NCBI GenBank assembly: GCA_937981575.1
Contig: CALJNR010000072.1
Span: 1-64,000, forward strand
Direction: 5' to 3'
From: an uncultured Clostridia bacterium
GTDB lineage: Bacteria; Bacillota; Clostridia; Lachnospirales; Cellulosilyticaceae
Length of the DNA: 64,000 nucleotides
The notes under the pieces are model-generated. The model was not told where the DNA came from and did no database searches. It saw only the letters and a program-made list of their open reading frames with translations. Below are positions 46,239 to 53,774 of this stretch, in pieces. A program made the translations under genes and the position numbers. Within the stretch, counting starts at the first letter, position 1. Every line of letters starts with the position of its first letter.

Positions 46239-47984
46239 TTAACTTAGCAGATTCTTTAACTGATCTCCTTTTAGATCTGCTGCCATCCATTCTATAAGCG
46301 CAAAGTGCCCATTAGATATTTCACTTACTTTATTGATCCATTGTATTTCGCCCTGCGCCTTTGCCTTTAAAACATCATGACTCGTTTGAGCTGCATATAA
46401 GCTTGAATTAATGATCCACCATTTACTCGTAAGTCCTGCTCTATCTAAATCTTTTTTAAGCCTAAGGGCCTCTTGCACTGGGGTAGCCTCGGCCAAGGTT
46501 ACTATAAGCACTTGTGTTTGATCTTGATCTCGCAGTTTAGGCAGAAGTTTTTTAACTGCTTCTGGAACTTCCCCTGATGACCTTTCTACTTCTCTATGAT
46601 AACTCTGGGTTGAATCCAGTAAAAGCAGTGTATGTCCAGTAGGAGCTGTATCAATAACTACAACTTCTTCTTCAGACCTTTCTACAAGCTCTGCAAAAGC
46701 TCTAAAAACTGCAATTTCTTGGGTACATGGAGATCTTAAATCCTCTTCTATATAGGCAAGGTCCTCTTTTCCCATCGTTTCTCTTGCTTTACCAAGTACT
46801 GTCAATTTGTACTTTTCGAGTTCTTCTTTTTCATCAATATGACTTACAGTAATGCCATCTACTGCATCTAATATAAACTTTAGATGAGCTGCTGGATCAG
46901 TCGTTGTTAAGTGAACCTTTTTGCCTTTTTCTGCAAGGCCCAAGGCAATGGCAACAGCAATGGTTGTCTTTCCGACTCCGCCCTTTCCCATTGTAAAAAT
47001 AACTTTTTTATCACTGGTGTGCAAATCTGAAATCACATCATTAAGTTTAAAAATATGTTCTGGCTTCAAAGCTTCAAAATCAGCTGGAATATCTTCTTTT
47101 TTCAAAAAAGCTCTGACGTTCTTTATACCAGTCACATTGTAAGGCCTTAACGGAATCTTAAAAATTTGAAAACCCTTTAATTCCGAAGGCATACTCTCCA
47201 GGGCTTTGTTTTGTTTATCGAATATAGCCTTCGACAATGCATCATTGCATCTTTCAAGCACCCCGTTAATAATCAGTATTTGATTTAAAATGCCAATATC
47301 GCTGAGTTCCTTAGAAGCCCGCCCCGCTTCTTTTAGCGGCGTGTCTTCGGGTCTTGAAACAAGCATCAGTGTGGTTTTACCCCCATCTGCTAAAGTACTG
47401 ACTGCTTTTTTGTAAGTTTCCTTTTTGCTCTCAAGACCGGCCAGCTGCCCAAGGCACGATGCCCCATGTTTATTCTCACTTATAAAACTGCTCCATGCTG
47501 ATGGCAGTTGAAGCATCCTTAGCGTATGCCCGGTAGGTGCTGTATCGAAAATAATATGATCGTATTCTGATTTAGCTTTTTCATCTGTAATAAAATTTGA
47601 AAATTCATTAAAGGCAGCGATTTCAACTGTACATGATCCTGATAGCTGCTCTTCCATGTTCTTAATGACTGCTTCTGGAAGCTTGCCACGATAAGGGCCT
47701 ACTACACTTTCTCTATATTCAGCTGCTGCTTCCTCCGGGTCAAAGTTAGCAGCTGTAAGATTAGGTATTTCCTGTATAACGACCCCTTTATTGTTAAGTT
47801 CGGTTTCAAATACGTCTTGTAAATTCGAAGCTGGGTCGGTACTAATCAGCATAATCTTTTTGCCCATATCGGCTAAGGCAGCTGCTACAGCCGACGCTGT
47901 TGACGTCTTCCCTACTCCGCCTTTACCAGTAAAGAAGAGATATTTTGTAAGCTTAAGGTCCAGTATGTCAAAGTTTTTCAGCAT
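46239..47984 (-). CDS. arsA: Arsenical pump-driving ATPase ArsA
   Basis: A 581-residue cytoplasmic ATPase made of two homologous halves. Each half has a P-loop (FFTGKGGVGKTSTA and FTMGKGGVGKTTIA) and the signal transduction motif DTAPTGHT. Metal-site Cys residues are visible as SGSCTVEIAAF and RSPCTQEIAVF. ArsA couples ATP hydrolysis to arsenite export and accepts arsenite from ArsD. It is 21 bp downstream of arsD. Length and duplication match the E. coli plasmid-type enzyme. Confidence 0.97.
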   Translation of the reverse strand: MLKNFDILDLKLTKYLFFTGKGGVGKTSTASAVAAALADMGKKIMLISTDPASNLQDVFETELNNKGVVIQEIPNLTAANFDPEEAAAEYRESVVGPYRGKLPEAVIKNMEEQLSGSCTVEIAAFNEFSNFITDEKAKSEYDHIIFDTAPTGHTLRMLQLPSAWSSFISENKHGASCLGQLAGLESKKETYKKAVSTLADGGKTTLMLVSRPEDTPLKEAGRASKELSDIGILNQILIINGVLERCNDALSKAIFDKQNKALESMPSELKGFQIFKIPLRPYNVTGIKNVRAFLKKEDIPADFEALKPEHIFKLNDVISDLHTSDKKVIFTMGKGGVGKTTIAVAIALGLAEKGKKVHLTTTDPAAHLKFILDAVDGITVSHIDEKEELEKYKLTVLGKARETMGKEDLAYIEEDLRSPCTQEIAVFRAFAELVERSEEEVVVIDTAPTGHTLLLLDSTQSYHREVERSSGEVPEAVKKLLPKLRDQDQTQVLIVTLAEATPVQEALRLKKDLDRAGLTSKWWIINSSLYAAQTSHDVLKAKAQGEIQWINKVSEISNGHFALIEWMAADLKGDQLKNLLS

Positions 47985-48005
47985 TTTTACGCCTCCTTAA
48001 TAATC

Positions 48006-48377
48006 TTAACAACTTTCATCTTTACGCCCGCAGCTTCTTCTTTTAGCGGAGGCAGTAGCTTTCACATAGGTTTCTGGTATTTCTAGGAAAGCACAAAATT
48101 CTTCATTCGTCGGGTAAGCTTTTGTTTTAACAACCTGATCATCTACTACTACAACCGGAAAACTTTCTACGCCTTCTTTCATTAAGATTTCATTGATGAC
48201 TTTATGATCTACAAAAACTTGTGGATTACTGCTTAAATTATATCTTTCTACACTAACGCCTTTATTCTTCAAGTTATTTATTACTGTAGAAACGCGGAGC
48301 AGTTCTGGGTCTACTGCCGGGCCGCAGACTCCGCTTTGACAGCACATAGCTGGTTCATAAATAATCATCTTTTTCAT
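48006..48377 (-). CDS. arsD: Arsenic metallochaperone ArsD
   Basis: A 123-residue chaperone that passes arsenite to ArsA. Taking the ATG at 48377 (AGGAG 8 nt upstream) places the Cys residues of EPAMCCQSGVCG at positions 12, 13 and 18, exactly those conserved in ArsD, which supports this start over the GTG at 48386. Two more Cys are near the end (RRSCGRKDESC). The thioredoxin-like middle is conserved. It follows arsR directly. Confidence 0.95.
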   Translation of the reverse strand: MKKMIIYEPAMCCQSGVCGPAVDPELLRVSTVINNLKNKGVSVERYNLSSNPQVFVDHKVINEILMKEGVESFPVVVVDDQVVKTKAYPTNEEFCAFLEIPETYVKATASAKRRSCGRKDESC

Positions 48378-48382
48378 ATCAT

Positions 48383-48715
48383 TCACTCCTTTTCACTACA
48401 CTTGCAACTTGATTGGCTTTTACAAATACATTCTTCTGTATCCGTTACAAGATTCATAAGAAACAAAATAAGTCTATCGCAATACATGCGGTTTAAAGAA
48501 TAATAACTCCACAATCCTTCTTTTCTGCAGTTTACTAACTTACATTCCATAAGTACTTTCATATGGTGGGATAAAGTCGGCTGCGTAAAATCAAATTCTT
48601 CAAGCAAATCACAAGCACATTTTTCTCCACAGGATAAAATATCTATAATCTTTAATCTGTTTACATCAGATAGTGCTTTAATAAGTTTAGTATTTTCTTC
48701 GTAGTTCACAACCAT
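48383..48715 (-). CDS. arsR: Arsenic-responsive repressor ArsR
   Basis: A 110-residue winged helix-turn-helix repressor. The metal site lies in the recognition region, CGEKCACDLLEEFDFTQPTL, with the CxC pair typical of ArsR, and more Cys near the C-terminus (CICKSQSSCKC). Arsenite binding releases it from the ars promoter, where two palindromes are visible. It is the first gene of arsR-arsD-arsA-phosphoesterase-CoADR-acr3. Confidence 0.95.
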   Translation of the reverse strand: MVVNYEENTKLIKALSDVNRLKIIDILSCGEKCACDLLEEFDFTQPTLSHHMKVLMECKLVNCRKEGLWSYYSLNRMYCDRLILFLMNLVTDTEECICKSQSSCKCSEKE

Positions 48716-48731
48716 AATGCCGCCCCCTTAC

Positions 48732-48780
48732 ATAGATGTTGATCTATTTATAATATAGACTATTATCTATATAGTGTCAA
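48732..48780 (-). promoter_or_regulatory. ars promoter with two palindromic operators
   Basis: TTGACA (48775-48780), 17 bp and TATATT (48752-48757) on the minus strand. TATAGA-CTATTA-TCTATA (48754-48771) lies in the spacer, and ATAGAT-GTTG-ATCTAT (48732-48747) lies just downstream of the -10. Both are perfect palindromes suited to ArsR. Confidence 0.72.
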
Positions 48781-48996
48781 TATGCTCCCCTATATTATTT
48801 CGTTATTTTCCACTACATCTATAGTCTTCTATTTATACTATATTATGTGTCTATTGTATTATGTTATGCAGCCAATTAATTCATGTGCAGACTTAACATT
48901 TTTTTAACCTGAAATTCATCTTATTTACTCTTCTTATTTAAAATCAAGATGTTACTCTAAAAAAAATCCTACTTATCTATAAAAGGAGCTGATTAT

Positions 48997-49314
48997 TTGC
49001 TTAGACAATTTCAAGTTATAAAAGATCCTGCTGAATTTCGTATAATAAATCTCTTACGCCTCAAAAGATTATCATGTGCTGACTTACAAAAAATTTTAGA
49101 AATTCCTCTTCAAGAAATACACTTACATATTAATCACTTATACCAATTAGGCATTATAAGTTGTGATTTAAATGCTCCGCTTACCCTATGCCGATTGAAT
49201 GACAGCTTTATCGAGCAAAATCTTCTTTTTTATGAAATGGCTCTCATCCAAATGAATAAGCTTCCTGTCTATCAAAATGATCTAGTAAAACTTCAACATT
49301 TTAAAAATGATTGA
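48997..49314 (+). CDS. ArsR-like winged-helix protein
   Basis: A 105-residue plus-strand protein with a TTG start 8 nt after AAAGGAG. Residues about 8-80 form a winged helix like ArsR-family regulators (DPAEFRIINLLRLKRLSCAD, then LQEIHLHINHLYQLGIISCD). Three Cys residues are scattered (SCADL, ISCDL, TLCRL), but none forms the CxC site of ArsR. It is divergent from the ars operon, separated by about 280 bp, and may be a second regulator of unknown signal. Confidence 0.65.
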   Translation: MLRQFQVIKDPAEFRIINLLRLKRLSCADLQKILEIPLQEIHLHINHLYQLGIISCDLNAPLTLCRLNDSFIEQNLLFYEMALIQMNKLPVYQNDLVKLQHFKND

Positions 49315-49341
49315 GTGATTGATAAAAGTATGCATTTAATA

Positions 49342-49370
49342 AGGTGCTTTCCTTATTGCGGAAAGCACCT
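49342..49370. terminator. Hairpin between convergent genes
   Basis: AGGTGCTTTCC, loop TTATTGC, GGAAAGCACCT: a perfect 11-bp stem between the ArsR-like gene and the VOC gene. T-runs are short. Confidence 0.65.
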
Positions 49371-49375
49371 GGAGC

Positions 49376-49741
49376 TTATGCGATATTTTCTACAAATTGA
49401 ATTTTTAATCCATTAGGGTCAAGCACATAAAAAAACTTAACATGAGGATTGGGCTGGAACGGACCGCTGTGAACTGCTGCACCTTTTTCCTTAATGAGTT
49501 TTAGTTCCTCCTCTACAGAATCCACTTCAAATCCTAAAGAAATATCTGTACCAAAATTAACATTCTTCTGTCCTTCATTGTAGATCAGTTCAACTTTCGT
49601 CTCTCCGTCTCCTAAAAAAGCAATTTCTGTACCAGGCATTGCAGAAAATCTTCTTTTAAGGGTAAGCCCTACTATTTCTTGATAAAACTTTAAAGATTCT
49701 TCTAAATCGTTAACCATTATAGTTGTCCAGCAAAATTTCAT
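49376..49741 (-). CDS. VOC/glyoxalase family protein
   Basis: A 121-residue protein of the vicinal oxygen chelate superfamily. Two beta-alpha-beta-beta-beta repeats are visible (WTTIMVNDLEESLKFYQEIV at the start, FEVDSVEEELKLIKEKGA in the second half). It ends in the typical VLDPNGLKIQFVE. Members include glyoxalase I, dioxygenases and antibiotic-binding proteins; the substrate here is not apparent. Single gene. Confidence 0.87.
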   Translation of the reverse strand: MKFCWTTIMVNDLEESLKFYQEIVGLTLKRRFSAMPGTEIAFLGDGETKVELIYNEGQKNVNFGTDISLGFEVDSVEEELKLIKEKGAAVHSGPFQPNPHVKFFYVLDPNGLKIQFVENIA

Positions 49742-49868
49742 GATCTTTTCTCCTTTAAAGTAAGTGATATGAGCTTAATACTTATTATATTTAAAACCGA
49801 CCAAAAATACTATCCATTAATCTCTAGATAAAATTTTTATGCTAAATAACTCTCTTATCATTAAGAAG

Positions 49869-50027
49869 CTATCTTTTTTTGTTTTTATCTTTACCAATAT
49901 ATTCGTTAATAAATGTCAGGGTCATACAAAAGCTGGCAGCTAAAACCCATCTTCCTGAACTAAGACCTGCTATTAAAGTTCCCGTTCCTCCTAAAAGCAA
50001 CGCTCTTAATATCTTTTTTATAGTCAT
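49869..50027 (-). CDS. Small 52-residue membrane protein
   Basis: A short frame with GGGGGG upstream of the ATG at 50027. The product has two hydrophobic segments separated by a Gly/Ser turn (LLLGGTGTLIAG and WVLAASFCMTLTF) and a highly basic tail (GKDKNKKR). It is 75 bp downstream of another small membrane protein gene, so they may form a pair. No family is recognised; the size and basic tail recall holin-like or toxin-like peptides, but this is only a resemblance. Confidence 0.5.
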   Translation of the reverse strand: MTIKKILRALLLGGTGTLIAGLSSGRWVLAASFCMTLTFINEYIGKDKNKKR

Positions 50028-50102
50028 GGGTATACCCCCCTAAGTATTTTCCTATACTGTTTACCCCTTGAGCAAAAGGTGCAGCCACTTACTTCTAATC
50101 AT

Positions 50103-50267
50103 CTAAAAAATAAGGTATCCAAACTTCCCATACACGAAGCCCACAACTATTCCAAATATGGCGGCCATCAGCACAGCAGAGGGGCTAATGCGGCCTATAT
50201 AAAACATACCTGCAATACTGCTTACCAAAAAACCAATAAGAAATTTTTTCTTTGAAAAATTCTTCAC
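50103..50267 (-). CDS. Small 54-residue membrane protein
   Basis: A frame open from 50297, but the ribosome binding site GGGAGGA sits inside it and points to the GTG at 50267. The product starts with basic residues (KNFSKKKF) followed by two hydrophobic helices around a short loop (GRISPSAV). It has the same general plan as the 52-residue protein downstream. Function unknown. Confidence 0.55.
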   Translation of the reverse strand: MKNFSKKKFLIGFLVSSIAGMFYIGRISPSAVLMAAIFGIVVGFVYGKFGYLIF

Positions 50268-50328
50268 ATTAAGATCCTCCCTGTTTATATTTAGCACTCA
50301 TATCATCTAAGCTTTTTAAGCAGACTAA

Positions 50329-50355
50329 CCCTTAGAGCAAAAAGTACTCTAAGGG
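50329..50355 (-). terminator. Hairpin after the TraB-family gene
   Basis: CCCTTAGAG and CTCTAAGGG with a 9-nt loop, 22 nt after the stop codon. The T-run is short. Confidence 0.55.
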
Positions 50356-50377
50356 CTTATCATTTTGTTTGTACTGA

Positions 50378-51769
50378 TTATTTTAGTAATTCTACACTAT
50401 AGCCTTTATCCTTTAGTAAATCAATTATAGTTCCTTTAGCCACCAAGTGTCCAGCTCCTACTACTACAAAATAAGTCGCTTTTCCCTCTTTATCCAGAAG
50501 CTTAATAAGTTTTTCCGTCATATCCTTGTCTCGTTGCCCTAGCAGCATTTTCATAAATTCGCTTTCTGCTTCCTCATCTGTCATAGCATAAGTTTTCTTA
50601 TAACTCTCTATATCCCCTTCAATCCAATGTTTCTGCATTAAGGTTATGCTTTCTTTCAATTTCAGCTCGCCCGAAGGGCCTGGTGATAAAATACTATCCA
50701 TAACTGAGTTCAAATACTCTTCCTGAACTTTTGCTGATAAATTATTAAAAAGATTAGCCTGATATTTTAGCCCCTCTAACTCAGCAATTGGTTTATTAGA
50801 TACAGCAGCTGAAGTTAAAAAGTACATATCTACACCTAATGTAGCTGCCTCTGCAGCAGATTGTGCTGTGTTTGAGTTACTGCTTGAAATGGTTGTTAAA
50901 TTATTAGCAACACTCCATGGCTTAAACTGACTGAACTGATCTTTTGGCAAACTAAACTTTTCAAATACTTTAACTGCTTTATTATAAGTAGATTCTGAAA
51001 CATGATCTTTAAGCGTCGTCCCATCATCATACATAGCAATTTTAATAAATTCACTCATATCAGCTTGCTGATTAAATACATTAGCTTCTACAAACAGTAC
51101 ATCTGATGTCTTAAAAGCTTCTTTTATTTCTTTTTTAATCGGATACATTGTCACATCCCCAACATGGATTGAACCTAAAAGATAAAGGGTATTTTCCCCT
51201 TTGGTTACTTTCCACATAAGTCCTTTTGACCCTGCGTCTGCCGTTTCATATGTATTTTCTAAAAGCTTAATTGCAAATATAACTGCCTGTTCTACTGTAC
51301 AAGGCTTATCCAGCTCAAGTCCTTTATTGGTTCCCTTTACAATGCCCCTTTTTTCAAAATAGATGGCAGCAGGTACTTTTCCTAATTGATCATCCTTAGG
51401 CATCTCATATTTAGCAACCTCATTATAAAGCGAAGTAATAATATCTCCTCTTGTCTTGCCTTTAGAAGCTGCCTGCGGTTTAAAACTTGGGTTAATATTT
51501 AACTTTAAAGCTGCCAGCTTACTTCTAACGCCCTGCAGTAAAACCTGCATCTTTTCCTCTGAAATTTGTTCTTGAAAACCTTCATAATACCATGTGATCG
51601 GGAAGATTCCATATCTTTCCCCCTCGTTTAAAACGCCTAAAGCCCACTTACTAAACTGAGGTACCGGGGCTTCATTCGCCCAAGCTGGTACTACTGTCCC
51701 TAACATAGCAGCTACTGTTAACAGCATTGCTAATATTCTTTTAAACTTCATCCCATTATTTTGCTTCAT
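50378..51769 (-). CDS. Secreted TraB/GumN-family protein with SLH-like N-terminus
   Basis: A 463-residue exported protein. A signal peptide (about 1-32, ending PAWANEA) is followed by about 140 residues with S-layer-homology-like helices, such as GDIITSLYNEVAKYE and GIVKGTNKGLELDKPCTVEQ. From about 185 it is a TraB/GumN domain (WKVTKGENTLYLLGSIHVGD; two-His motif with GAGHLVAKG near the end). TraB/GumN proteins resemble erythromycin esterase/Tiki-type metalloproteases; activity on peptides outside the cell is possible. It is adjacent to the peptide locus, but its control is separate as far as visible. Confidence 0.85.
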   Translation of the reverse strand: MKQNNGMKFKRILAMLLTVAAMLGTVVPAWANEAPVPQFSKWALGVLNEGERYGIFPITWYYEGFQEQISEEKMQVLLQGVRSKLAALKLNINPSFKPQAASKGKTRGDIITSLYNEVAKYEMPKDDQLGKVPAAIYFEKRGIVKGTNKGLELDKPCTVEQAVIFAIKLLENTYETADAGSKGLMWKVTKGENTLYLLGSIHVGDVTMYPIKKEIKEAFKTSDVLFVEANVFNQQADMSEFIKIAMYDDGTTLKDHVSESTYNKAVKVFEKFSLPKDQFSQFKPWSVANNLTTISSSNSNTAQSAAEAATLGVDMYFLTSAAVSNKPIAELEGLKYQANLFNNLSAKVQEEYLNSVMDSILSPGPSGELKLKESITLMQKHWIEGDIESYKKTYAMTDEEAESEFMKMLLGQRDKDMTEKLIKLLDKEGKATYFVVVGAGHLVAKGTIIDLLKDKGYSVELLK

Positions 51770-51850
51770 TTTTTTCTCCTTTTATTTCATTTATTTTAAT
51801 CTAAGCAATTAGCTTGATTAATAATTAAAATGCTTGGGATCAAGTGTAAA

Positions 51851-52117
51851 CTAACTCCATGCTCTGCAATCATCTAATAAGTTGTTATAATGTTGCATTT
51901 GACCCCATTTTTTATGCTTATCATTTCTAAATATCCTAATTAATGATTTAGAGATAGTTATTGATCTTTCATACGCTTGTGTTACTGGCTCTCTAACTAG
52001 CGGCTGATCAAATACTTTCTTGATACTTTCTGCACCTTGCATTTTTACAGTATAAAAAAGAATTATGCTTATAAATACCCCTAATATTACTGTAATACTT
52101 TCTCTTTTATGCCTCAT
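51851..52117 (-). CDS. 88-residue single-helix protein of the LytTR regulon
   Basis: Begins with basic MRHKRES, followed by a hydrophobic helix (about 8-24). A hydrophilic tail has many Lys/Arg and ends in DDCRAWS. No double-glycine leader is present. GGAGGAG precedes the ATG. Its promoter is one of four that align over 70 bp with those of the bacteriocin, the modified-peptide genes and the 106-residue membrane protein, so it is predicted to act in the same system, perhaps as an immunity or accessory protein. I do not recognise a family. Confidence 0.65.
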   Translation of the reverse strand: MRHKRESITVILGVFISIILFYTVKMQGAESIKKVFDQPLVREPVTQAYERSITISKSLIRIFRNDKHKKWGQMQHYNNLLDDCRAWS

Positions 52118-52229
52118 TGCTCCTCCGCTAATTAATGTATTTTAGTTAATTGGATACCTTCAGGTATAGCGATTTAATTTAAAAGGTAATAAAGCAGAGT
52201 ACTAAATATTAATAGATTTAACCTCTCTA

Positions 52230-52299
52230 ATTATAAATAATAAAAATGCTATTTCAATGCGTTTTGCGTATGATGTAGTATTTTCATACATAAGTTGTA
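52230..52299 (-). promoter_or_regulatory. LytTR-type promoter A
   Basis: Minus strand: TACAACTTA (52291-52299), 13 bp, TACATCATA (52269-52277), then -35 TTGAAA (52252-52257), 16 bp, -10 TATAAT (52230-52235). It aligns with promoters B, C and D and drives the 88-residue gene. Confidence 0.75.
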
Positions 52300-52352
52300 G
52301 CTAACGGCACATAACTAAAAGTTATTTATCTGCATATCCTGTATTAAAAAGA

Positions 52353-53081
52353 TTACGCCCATATTGCACTGCTTTTTCTTCGAAGATACATAACAAACTG
52401 TTTTTTAAACGATGCAAGCTTTAATCGGCTTATAAAAATCTGAATACCATTTTGCATCGTAACTTCTGTATGGGTATGCTCTTTTATATAGGCCATATTC
52501 ACTAAATAAGACTTATGTACCCTAAAAAAGTCATTTTCTATAAGCTGAGCGTCCAACTCACTAATTTTGTTATCGGCAATATAATCTTTTTTCAAAGTAC
52601 ATATTTTTACCTTTCTCTCTACGGTTTCTATGTATAAAATTTCTGACATGTGGAGCTTGACTAAATTTTGACCTGTTTTGAGAATGACTATCTGATTTCT
52701 CAAAGCTTTAATTTTTTGGATAAGTATATCTAATACCTCAAATAGCTTCTCCTTTTGCACAGGCTTAATAAGGTATCTAAAAGCATCTACTTCAAAAGCC
52801 TTATAAGCTTCTTCCTGATGACTGGTAATAAATACGATAAAGCTTGTATGATTTAACTCTCTGAGTTTCTTTGCAAGTTCCAGCCCATTCATACCATTCT
52901 TTATTTCAACATCCAAAAACATGATAGAATAGCAGGTATGTTCTACTTCTAATAATTGTTCTCCTTTTTCATAGGTGTCTATTGCATACTTTTCACCTTT
53001 TGCATCAAAATACTGCTTTACTAATTCGGTTAGCTGATCTCTAAAGATCTTTTCATCTTCGCACAAACCTACTTTAAACAT
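52353..53081 (-). CDS. LytTR-family response regulator
   Basis: A 242-residue regulator of the AgrA/ComE/PlnC type. The receiver domain (about 1-120) has the acidic pair GLCEDEK, the phosphoacceptor Asp in IMFLDVEIKNGMNG and Lys in YLIKPVQ. The LytTR DNA-binding domain (about 140-240) has the conserved FFRVHKSYLVNMAYI. The frame opens at 53102, but GGAGG precedes the ATG at 53081. No histidine kinase is found in the window. It lies inside the peptide locus, and four 22-bp-spaced direct-repeat promoters nearby are its likely targets. Confidence 0.93.
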   Translation of the reverse strand: MFKVGLCEDEKIFRDQLTELVKQYFDAKGEKYAIDTYEKGEQLLEVEHTCYSIMFLDVEIKNGMNGLELAKKLRELNHTSFIVFITSHQEEAYKAFEVDAFRYLIKPVQKEKLFEVLDILIQKIKALRNQIVILKTGQNLVKLHMSEILYIETVERKVKICTLKKDYIADNKISELDAQLIENDFFRVHKSYLVNMAYIKEHTHTEVTMQNGIQIFISRLKLASFKKQFVMYLRRKSSAIWA

Positions 53082-53199
53082 ATTAACCTCCAGAATTACC
53101 ATTTGTTGTATGAATATGTAATTTCTTATTATATTATCATACTTTTATATTTATTAGAATACTCTGCACACATTCTTAAAGACTAATAACCCCTGCGTA

Positions 53200-53252
53200 T
53201 ATGAAATAGGAACGTCTAATCCCTTACCCCGGCCGAACCTTCCTATTTCATA
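53200..53252 (-). terminator. Hairpin with large GC-rich loop
   Basis: TATGAAATAGGAA and TTCCTATTTCATA form a perfect 13-bp stem around a 27-nt loop. It lies between the bacteriocin gene and the LytTR regulator gene; the long GC-rich loop is unusual for a plain terminator. Confidence 0.55.
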
Positions 53253-53273
53253 GCTTAATGATCTTTTCACCAA

Positions 53274-53316
53274 AAGGATGATTCCCCTGTCCAAGAAGCG
53301 AATGGGAATCATCCTT
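53274..53316 (-). terminator. Terminator of the bacteriocin transcript
   Basis: AAGGATGATTCCC and GGGAATCATCCTT form a perfect 13-bp stem with a 17-nt loop, followed by TTTT in the minus direction. Confidence 0.75.
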
Positions 53317-53395
53317 AAGTGTAATGTTCTAACGCTTCAACGGTTAGCCATAAAACGCTTATCCCTTCTCAAAATAGTAAAGGATTAAGTGCTTT

Positions 53396-53617
53396 CTACC
53401 ACCAACCTGTAACGAGGTATGTAAGTGCACCACCTACAGCACCCACTCCTGCTCCTGGCAGAGCACCAGCACCACCGCCAGCTACAGCGCCGCCTACAGC
53501 ACCACCTGTAGCTCCGCCTACAATTGATTTAACAAAGCCTTTCCAGCTCCATTTACCGCCATCAATTAAAAGCAGATCTGCCATTTCAATTTCTTGAAAA
53601 CTTCTTGAATAAGTCAT
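53396..53617 (-). CDS. Class II bacteriocin precursor, GxxxG-rich
   Basis: A 73-residue precursor. Residues 1-21 form a double-glycine leader ending LLLIDGG, recognised by C39 peptidase-ABC exporters such as the one encoded at the right end of the window. The 52-residue core starts KWSWKG, is packed with GxxxG/AxxxG motifs (GGAVGGAVAGGG, GAGVGAVGGAL), and ends GWW. This is the look of two-peptide or Blp-type class II bacteriocins that insert as helices into membranes. No second Gly-rich peptide is seen. AAAGGAGG precedes the ATG. Confidence 0.9.
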   Translation of the reverse strand: MTYSRSFQEIEMADLLLIDGGKWSWKGFVKSIVGGATGGAVGGAVAGGGAGALPGAGVGAVGGALTYLVTGWW

Positions 53618-53687
53618 ATTTCATCCTCCTTTCTCTGGTAATATTTATACCAAAAGAGATTATTAGTCTCTTAAAGTAACTGACTAC

Positions 53688-53774
53688 CTAGTGTTTTTTA
53701 TTTTTTTCGAGCATTATTAAAATAAATGCTACTGCTGACCCCATTATAAACGATAGAACGATTATCTTTAACAT
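53688..53774 (-). CDS. 28-residue single-helix peptide upstream of the bacteriocin gene
   Basis: A 28-codon frame with GGGGG 6 nt before the ATG. It is one hydrophobic helix (IIVLSFIMGSAVAFILIML) with a basic end (EKNKKH). It follows LytTR-type promoter B and precedes the bacteriocin gene by 70 bp, so it is the first gene of that transcript. It may be an immunity or helper peptide; size and topology resemble small immunity-associated peptides, but no homologue is known to me. Confidence 0.6.
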   Translation of the reverse strand: MLKIIVLSFIMGSAVAFILIMLEKNKKH

